Assembly (NCBI GenBank): GCA_014859075.1
Contig: JACUUW010000311.1
Coordinates: 1-6,661 of the forward strand
From: Desulforudis sp.
GTDB taxonomy: Bacteria > Bacillota > Desulfotomaculia > Desulfotomaculales > Desulforudaceae
Direction: 5' to 3'
DNA length: 6,661 nucleotides
Below the pieces are notes generated by a model. The model did no database searches, had not been told where the DNA came from, and was given only the letters and a program-made list of their open reading frames with translations. Each line of letters opens with the position of its first letter. Position 1 is the stretch's first letter. Positions 1 to 6,661 of the stretch are shown one piece after another. Position numbers and translations under genes: made by a program.

Positions 1-2808
<2,808 letters not shown>

Positions 2809-2824
2809 GGCTATTGCCGTTTTG

Positions 2825-2829
2825 CCTCC
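2825..2829 (-). promoter_or_regulatory. Probable uvrA ribosome-binding site with long spacer
   Basis: GGAGG on the minus strand is the only good Shine-Dalgarno sequence upstream of the uvrA ATG at 2808. The spacer is 16 bases, against the usual 5-9. No ATG, GTG or TTG sits in frame at normal distance; the only in-frame codon near it that could even be considered is an ATA at 2814. Translation may therefore be weak, or the spacer may fold. Confidence 0.45.
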
Positions 2830-2841
2830 GTCCGATTTCTG

Positions 2842-2866
2842 AATCAGTCTTCACCGCCGGCTGATT
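2842..2866 (-). other. Small inverted repeat in the uvrA leader
   Basis: AATCAG (2842-2847) and CTGATT (2861-2866) are perfect 6-base inverted repeats separated by 13 bases. In the uvrA leader RNA they could form a modest hairpin just upstream of the GGAGG. There is no T-run after it, so it is not an intrinsic terminator. It may be fortuitous. Confidence 0.25.
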
Positions 2867-2874
2867 TTAACAAT

Positions 2875-2902
2875 ATGATATCCGAAAACCACCTCAGCAC
2901 AA
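2875..2902 (-). promoter_or_regulatory. Candidate uvrA-proximal promoter, weak -35
   Basis: On the minus strand TATCAT (2880-2875) matches the sigma-A -10 box at 5 of 6 positions. TTGTGC (2902-2897), 16 bases upstream, matches only TTG of the -35 box. It lies downstream of the intrinsic terminator, and its -35 overlaps the end of the terminator T-tract. It would therefore allow uvrA to be expressed independently of upstream genes. An alternative -10 is TAAAAT slightly downstream. No Bacillus-type LexA box (CGAACnnnnGTTCG) was seen nearby. The call rests on motif resemblance alone. Confidence 0.35.
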
Positions 2903-2930
2903 AAACCCTGCCCCCCTTTAAAGGGGCAGG
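2901..2930 (-). terminator. Rho-independent terminator between the holin-like gene and uvrA
   Basis: Read on the minus strand, CCTGCCCC (2930-2923) pairs perfectly with GGGGCAGG (2914-2907) around an 8-base loop, giving an 8-bp GC-rich stem. It is followed at once by GTTTTT (2906-2901). The T-run exists only on the minus strand, so the element is directional. It ends transcripts coming from the small gene that stops at 2987, or short transcripts started at the TATAAT just upstream. Its position 93 bases before the uvrA start separates uvrA from the upstream genes, unless it is read through. Confidence 0.85.
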
Positions 2931-2959
2931 ACATCTTTGCGTTCGGACTAACCGACTAC

Positions 2960-2989
2960 ATTATACCTCAAACCGGCCGGCGGTTTCTA
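2960..2989 (-). promoter_or_regulatory. Candidate promoter with perfect TATAAT box
   Basis: TATAAT at 2965-2960 (minus strand) is a perfect sigma-A -10 hexamer. TAGAAA (2989-2984), 18 bases upstream, matches the -35 consensus at 4 of 6 positions and overlaps the stop codon of the small membrane-protein gene. Initiation would be expected near 2953, only some 20-25 bases before the terminator stem. The product would be either a roughly 50-base RNA or, on read-through, the uvrA mRNA. A chance TATAAT in this AT-rich gap is possible. Confidence 0.4.
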
Positions 2990-3232
2990 GCTCTTGCCCA
3001 GCGCCGCCTTGCCCAGACCGTAAATCCCGGCGGCGATCGCCCCCAGCCTGATTCCGTCCGCCACCGCCTCGGTGACCGTGATACCGTTGAAGAAATAGGC
3101 GTTGGTCCCGTTGAGCAGCGCGGCCAACCCCAGCACCGGAACGAAAAGCGCCTCCTTGGCCAGCATGTTCCGCTTTTTCAGCGCTTCCACGATGGCCATC
3201 ACCACGCCGATGACGATAAAATCCTCCAGCAC
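2987..3232 (-). CDS. Small holin-like integral membrane protein (hypothetical)
   Basis: This predicted 81-residue protein is strongly hydrophobic. A short apolar N-terminal stretch (about 5-18) is followed by a basic loop (KKRN, 19-22). Apolar segments then lie at about 28-48 and 60-78, ending in GKAALGKS. The pattern of two or three membrane spans, short basic loops and a Lys-containing tail resembles small phage-holin-like proteins found in Firmicutes chromosomes. The family assignment is by resemblance and no function is shown. GTG at 3232 is preferred because AAGGAGG (3246-3240) lies 7 bases upstream. A GTG at 3238 (83 residues) would leave a spacer of only one base. The gene follows the YhaN-like gene by 104 bases and precedes a good terminator, so it may be the last gene of that operon. 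No endolysin or other phage gene is visible beside it. Confidence 0.8.
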   Translation of the reverse strand: MLEDFIVIGVVMAIVEALKKRNMLAKEALFVPVLGLAALLNGTNAYFFNGITVTEAVADGIRLGAIAAGIYGLGKAALGKS

Positions 3233-3239
3233 CTCCACC

Positions 3240-3246
3240 CCTCCTT
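3240..3246 (-). promoter_or_regulatory. Strong ribosome-binding site that sets the start of the small membrane protein
   Basis: AAGGAGG on the minus strand lies 7 bases before the GTG at 3232 but only 1 base before the in-frame GTG at 3238. Normal spacing therefore supports the inner GTG and an 81-residue product. Confidence 0.75.
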
Positions 3247-3336
3247 GAACCGGCCGTCACCGACGACCTGTCCCGTTTCTACTGCATATGCGCTGAATCC
3301 GGCCTTCATTCCAGGGGTGGTGGATTATTCAGAAAA

Positions 3337-6129
3337 TCAGGGGGAAGGGTCCGTCCGGGGTGCGGCGGCCGCATCCGGGAGGCCGAGAGACAGCGGCGCG
3401 GCACCCAGCCGTTCGTTGAGGAGTTCCGCCAGCGTCCGGTGGCAGGTAAACACAAACACCTGCCGCCGGGCGGCGATATCGCCGAGCAGCGCAATTCCGT
3501 GCTCCAAACGCAGATCGTCCCAGTTGATCAGGGCCTCGTCCAGAAACAGCGGCAACGGTTCGTGATCTTGGTCGAGGTGGTCGATTACCGCCAGCCTGAA
3601 GGCCAGGAAAATCTGGTCCAGAGTGCCCCGGCTCAGGGGCGGGGCGACCGGGATCGGGTCCGCAGCACCGGCCGGCTGCACCATCAGCCGTTCCCCGCCG
3701 TCGGCGGCGGCCAGCAACAGCAGGTGACTGTACCGCCTGCCGGTGATCCGGTTCAGATAAGCTCCGGCCCGGCGCAACACAGGCGGCGCGTGTCGTTCGC
3801 GGAACTCGCGGTCCGACCGCTGCAAAACCATCCGGGCCAGCATCAGCCGGTCCCGCTCCCGGGTCAGAACCGCCGATTCCTCTTCGAGCATCTGGATTTC
3901 GCCGTCCAGTTCGCCGGGAGACGGGCCGCGCCGGTGGGTTTCGATCTCCCGCCCCAGGTCCACAATTTCTTTATACAGTTCCTCGTTTCTGCGGCTCAGT
4001 TCCTCCAACCGGTTCTTGGCGAGTTCCAATTCGGCCGGGTCAAGTACCCATGCTTGCTCCGGGTCCCGCTCCAGGGCGACAATCTCTTCGCGGAGTGCGG
4101 GTAAATCCGCATACTGCCGTTGCAGTTCCCGTTCGTGATGCCCCAACAACTGCCGGGTTTCCTGCAAGGCGGTCACCCGCGCGACGGCCGCGGCCGGGAC
4201 GCCGATCCCGTCATCGGGTTCCGCGGCCGGCACGCCGGCGAGAGCCCGGATTTCCGCCTCCAGCCCCGCACGCCGCGCCCTCAGTTCCGCCAGCCGTCTT
4301 GTTACTTCAAGTTGCCGCGCGTGCAGCTCTTCCAGCTGCGCGCGCGCCCGGTCCCGGTTTTCCCGCGCCTTTGCCGCCTGCTCCAGCCGGGCGTGCAGCC
4401 GGTCGACCGCCGGCCCGGCCCCGCGTTCCAACGGCTCGCCCAGATCGCCGGCGACGGCCGCCAGCCGACCCTGTTCCGCTTCCCACGCCGCCTGCCGTTG
4501 CGCCAGTTGGGCCGATGTCTCCTCCGTTTCCAGAACTTCGCCGCGCAACCCGGTCAACGCCTCGTACACATCCGTGTCCGGGTGTTCCAGCAGGGCCGGG
4601 GCCACCGGAATACCGGCCAGCAGTTCCGCCAGCCGGGCGCCGGAGGCGGCGGCCGCTGCCGCCTCCTCCCGCTCCTGTCCCAGCAGCGCCTCCACTTCCC
4701 GGCGGTGCCGATCGAGAAGCTGCCCGGCCGTTTGCCGCTGCTGCCAGCTCAGGACCAACAGGCCCAAGGCCACCACCAACAGCGCCGGGCCGGCGGCGAC
4801 CAGGGCAGTGACATCCCCCAACCGGCCCACGGCGGTGAGCACCAGGCCGGCCGCCGCGCCGGCCGCGCCGGCCCACGCCGGAACCGGGGGGGCTACGGCC
4901 GGGGTGTTGTGCTCCTTGTGCAGCCGCGCCTCCCGGATCTGCCGGTGTTTCTCTTGATCCCGCCCGTGGCTGAGAATGCGCGCCTTCAACTCGGCGGGCG
5001 GCAGCGCCTTCAGGCCCTCGGCCGCTGCTTCCGACCACGGCGCGCACAGCACCTCCGCCGCGCGTTCCCGCAGCCGCCCGCACCGCTGCTGCAGTTCGCC
5101 GCCGGCACGTTCCAGTTCTCGCTGTTCGCGGTCGTGGAGTTCGGCCAGGCGCACCCATTCCCGGATATCGTCCGCCCGGGCGAGCACCTGCTCTTCCGCC
5201 GGGCCGCAGGCCGCCACCGCTTGTTCCTGCTCCCGGACGGCCGCCTCGATGGCCTCCACTTCCGCCGCCCGAGCGTGCGCCTCGTCTTCCAAACGCTGCA
5301 GCTCACCCGGAAGGTCGGCCGGCAATGCCGCCAGGCGCTTCTCATCGCCGATCTCCCGGCGCCAGGTTTCCAGCCGGCGGAGCGTGCGGGCCGCCGGCGC
5401 CAGGGTTTCCGCCCGCCGCACCCGGGCCTGCAGCCCGGCACGCTCGCGCCGCAGCGCGTCCAGCTCGTTCTTTAATTCTTCCAGGCGCGCCGCATCGCTC
5501 TGGATTGCCGCCTCCCGCCGTACCGCCTCCTGCCGCGCCTGCCGCACCCGGCGCAACTCCGCGGACAGCAGTGAACACTTCGTCTGGCGCCGGTCAGTGC
5601 GCCACAGTTGGTTGGCCTCCCGCTGCAGTTCCCCGAGTACGGCGGAAACCGGGCGGAACTGGGTGGTGGTGAAGCCGCCGAGCAGGCGGTCCTGAATCTC
5701 CGCCTGGTGTTTATCATCCAGATGGCGAAAGTCGTAAGCGGTGAGCGCGTAGAGCGCCCGGTACAAGTCGCGGCCGATGTGTTGCACGAAGGGTAACGCC
5801 CGGTTGCCGAGATCCTCGGCCACTTCCCCGCGCACGAGCGTGCCCCGCGGTGTTTTCGTCAGGCGCCGGTGAACCCTGAGTTCCCGGCCGTCCTGCAAGA
5901 CCAGGTCCGCCGTAACGTCCAGGGGTCCGCCGTCCCGCCACGGGTGGTAAGGGTGCTTTTCCCCCGTGGCCGGTGAAAAACCGTAAAGCAGGCTGGTCAG
6001 CAGATCAAATAACGTGGATTTGCCAGCCTCGTTGGGGCCGTGAATCACGGTCACCCCGCCGGGCAAGTCCGTGGCGTGCCAATCCTGCAAAGCCCCGTAC
6101 CGGTTCACCCGCAAATGCCGCACCCTCAT
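3337..6129 (-). CDS. yhaN: YhaN/SbcC-like AAA ATPase with coiled coil and membrane hairpin
   Basis: This is a complete 930-residue SMC/Rad50-type ATPase, expected to work with the YhaO/SbcD-like nuclease encoded just upstream in DNA-end or hairpin processing. Seen: Walker A GPNEAGKST (31-39), long Glu/Arg/Ala-rich coiled-coil arms (about 170-405 and 465-745), signature LSRGTLDQ (832-839), Walker B LPLFLDE with catalytic D864/E865, and a switch histidine H897 in FTCHRT. Between the arms, where Rad50/SbcC carry a CxxC zinc hook, there is no CxxC. Instead there are two apolar stretches (about 418-435 and 440-460) flanked by polar residues, a likely membrane hairpin. This feature and the length fit YhaN of Bacillus subtilis (about 960 residues) better than SbcC. 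ATG at 6129 is supported by GGAGG (6141-6137) at 7-base spacing and by the ATGA overlap with the upstream stop. The gene symbol is by family resemblance; the biochemical role in this family is poorly established. Confidence 0.9.
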   Translation of the reverse strand: MRVRHLRVNRYGALQDWHATDLPGGVTVIHGPNEAGKSTLFDLLTSLLYGFSPATGEKHPYHPWRDGGPLDVTADLVLQDGRELRVHRRLTKTPRGTLVRGEVAEDLGNRALPFVQHIGRDLYRALYALTAYDFRHLDDKHQAEIQDRLLGGFTTTQFRPVSAVLGELQREANQLWRTDRRQTKCSLLSAELRRVRQARQEAVRREAAIQSDAARLEELKNELDALRRERAGLQARVRRAETLAPAARTLRRLETWRREIGDEKRLAALPADLPGELQRLEDEAHARAAEVEAIEAAVREQEQAVAACGPAEEQVLARADDIREWVRLAELHDREQRELERAGGELQQRCGRLRERAAEVLCAPWSEAAAEGLKALPPAELKARILSHGRDQEKHRQIREARLHKEHNTPAVAPPVPAWAGAAGAAAGLVLTAVGRLGDVTALVAAGPALLVVALGLLVLSWQQRQTAGQLLDRHRREVEALLGQEREEAAAAAASGARLAELLAGIPVAPALLEHPDTDVYEALTGLRGEVLETEETSAQLAQRQAAWEAEQGRLAAVAGDLGEPLERGAGPAVDRLHARLEQAAKARENRDRARAQLEELHARQLEVTRRLAELRARRAGLEAEIRALAGVPAAEPDDGIGVPAAAVARVTALQETRQLLGHHERELQRQYADLPALREEIVALERDPEQAWVLDPAELELAKNRLEELSRRNEELYKEIVDLGREIETHRRGPSPGELDGEIQMLEEESAVLTRERDRLMLARMVLQRSDREFRERHAPPVLRRAGAYLNRITGRRYSHLLLLAAADGGERLMVQPAGAADPIPVAPPLSRGTLDQIFLAFRLAVIDHLDQDHEPLPLFLDEALINWDDLRLEHGIALLGDIAARRQVFVFTCHRTLAELLNERLGAAPLSLGLPDAAAAPRTDPSP

Positions 6130-6661
6130 CGTTCTTCCTCCGGCAACAGGCGTTCCGCCAGGATGATATCCAGACCGGTCAGCAGTTCGCGCAGGTACCG
6201 CCGGCGCTGTTCCGGCCGCACCTCGCCGGCCAGAAGCTCCGGGGCGACGGCCTCCAGCAAGTCATCGTCGCCGCCGGCTTGGTCGATCAGATCCAGAGCG
6301 TGGGCCAGCACGCTCGGCCCCTGGCGCAGCGCCGCCGGATCCAGCGGCCGGGCCACGGCGCCGGGTTTGATCTCGGCCCACAACAGCCCCAGGCGGCGTT
6401 CCAGGTCACCGGCCAGGGCGGCCAGTTCATCCGGGTCCCGCAGTTGCCGGGCCAGCGGTGTTCTCCCGGTCAGGATCACGCGCACGAGATACTCGGCTTC
6501 CCCCCCGGCCGCCACCGCCGCCTCGATCCGCCCGGCCAGGTCGTTGGTCAATTCTTCAAGAGTCTCGGCCTCCGGCGGGCACTCGGCCTCCACCGCCTGC
6601 CAGACCAGCGGCGACAGCGGTACGAACTCCGGTTCGACAACCGCACCCTTTTGCACTTCCA
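6126..6661 (-). CDS. yhaO: YhaO/SbcD-like DNA repair exonuclease, C-terminal part only
   Basis: The reading frame is open through the window edge and ends in TGA at 6128-6126. About 178 codons are present, less than half of a typical YhaO (about 400 residues). The N-terminal metallophosphoesterase core with its metal-binding His/Asp motifs lies outside the window. What is visible fits the C-terminal region of YhaO-type proteins: EFVPLSPLVW near the start, where such proteins leave the nuclease fold, then an alpha/beta section with VRVILTGRTPLARQLRDPDE and a helical tail. Family knowledge suggests a Mn2+-dependent nuclease subunit paired with the YhaN ATPase. The four-base ATGA overlap with the next gene indicates translational coupling and matched production. 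A GTG at 6656 could be mistaken for the start, but codons continue upstream of it and no ribosome-binding site is visible. The assignment relies partly on the neighbour. Confidence 0.82.
   Translation of the reverse strand, partial: EVQKGAVVEPEFVPLSPLVWQAVEAECPPEAETLEELTNDLAGRIEAAVAAGGEAEYLVRVILTGRTPLARQLRDPDELAALAGDLERRLGLLWAEIKPGAVARPLDPAALRQGPSVLAHALDLIDQAGGDDDLLEAVAPELLAGEVRPEQRRRYLRELLTGLDIILAERLLPEEER
6137..6141 (-). promoter_or_regulatory. Ribosome-binding site of the YhaN-like gene inside the yhaO end
   Basis: GGAGG on the minus strand lies 7 bases before the ATG at 6129 and within the last codons of the upstream gene. Together with the ATGA stop/start overlap (6129-6126) it supports coupled translation and fixes the start. 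Confidence 0.75.

Noticed and set aside
2936..2950. Possible LexA (SOS) box around the CGAAC on the minus strand near 2945
   Set aside because: The second half-site (GTTCG) is absent at the required spacing.
2961..3260. 99-codon minus-strand frame overlapping the small membrane protein
   Set aside because: It is Gly/Arg-rich and has no good ribosome-binding site. The overlapping frame has AAGGAGG at ideal spacing and a coherent hydrophobic protein.
3284..3332. GCATATGC palindrome and CTGAAT/ATTCAG inverted repeat in the gap before the small membrane gene
   Set aside because: The repeats are short, the loop is about 28 bases and no T-run follows. They support neither a terminator nor an operator.
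4307..5158. 283-codon minus-strand frame within the YhaN-like gene
   Set aside because: It is Gly/Ala/Arg-rich and out of frame with the real gene. No ribosome-binding site or domain was seen.
3439..5796. Plus-strand reading frames opposite the YhaN-like gene, including a 451-codon frame at 4120-5475
   Set aside because: They are antisense to a protein with intact Walker A, signature and Walker B motifs. Their composition (Arg/Pro/Gln-rich) is typical of shadow frames.
6654..6656. GTG at 6656 as the true start of a 176-residue protein
   Set aside because: The frame stays open to the window edge upstream of it, no ribosome-binding site is visible, and the sequence matches the interior of a YhaO-like protein.

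Overview
The window comes from a GC-rich bacterial genome. All four genes lie on the minus strand, so transcription runs from the high-coordinate end to the low one. The gene content points to a high-GC member of the Firmicutes (Bacillota), such as a Desulfotomaculum/Pelotomaculum/Desulforudis-like clostridium. That content is a YhaO/YhaN-type nuclease-ATPase pair, a small holin-like membrane protein and a class I UvrA with strong AAGGAGG or GGAGG ribosome-binding sites. The taxonomic placement is inference from gene types, not from a marker.

Layout in the direction of transcription: (1) 6661-6126 is the C-terminal part of a YhaO/SbcD-like metallophosphoesterase, cut by the window edge. (2) 6129-3337 is a complete 930-residue YhaN/SbcC-like ATPase whose ATG overlaps the preceding stop as ATGA. 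It has a two-helix membrane hairpin in the middle of its coiled coil. (3) 3336-3233 is a gap of about 100 bases with no convincing terminator. (4) 3232-2987 is a small, very hydrophobic holin-like protein with a GTG start. (5) 2986-2809 is a comparatively AT-rich control region. It holds a perfect TATAAT box, then an intrinsic terminator (8-bp stem plus T5), a second weaker promoter-like pair, a small leader hairpin and a distant GGAGG. (6) 2808-1 is uvrA, 936 codons, intact in reading frame and lacking only its last few codons at the window edge.

Functionally this is a DNA-processing and repair neighbourhood. The YhaO/YhaN pair resembles SbcD/SbcC (Mre11/Rad50) and is translationally coupled. 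UvrA is the damage-recognition ATPase of nucleotide excision repair. The terminator between the holin-like gene and uvrA suggests uvrA is a separate transcription unit, or one reached only by read-through. No uvrB is present next to uvrA on its upstream side in this window.

I found no clearly novel system. The best leads are the promoter-terminator-promoter arrangement upstream of uvrA, the membrane hairpin in the SbcC-like protein, and the holin-like gene between the two repair modules. Several long plus-strand reading frames exist opposite these genes, but they are by-products of GC-rich codon use.
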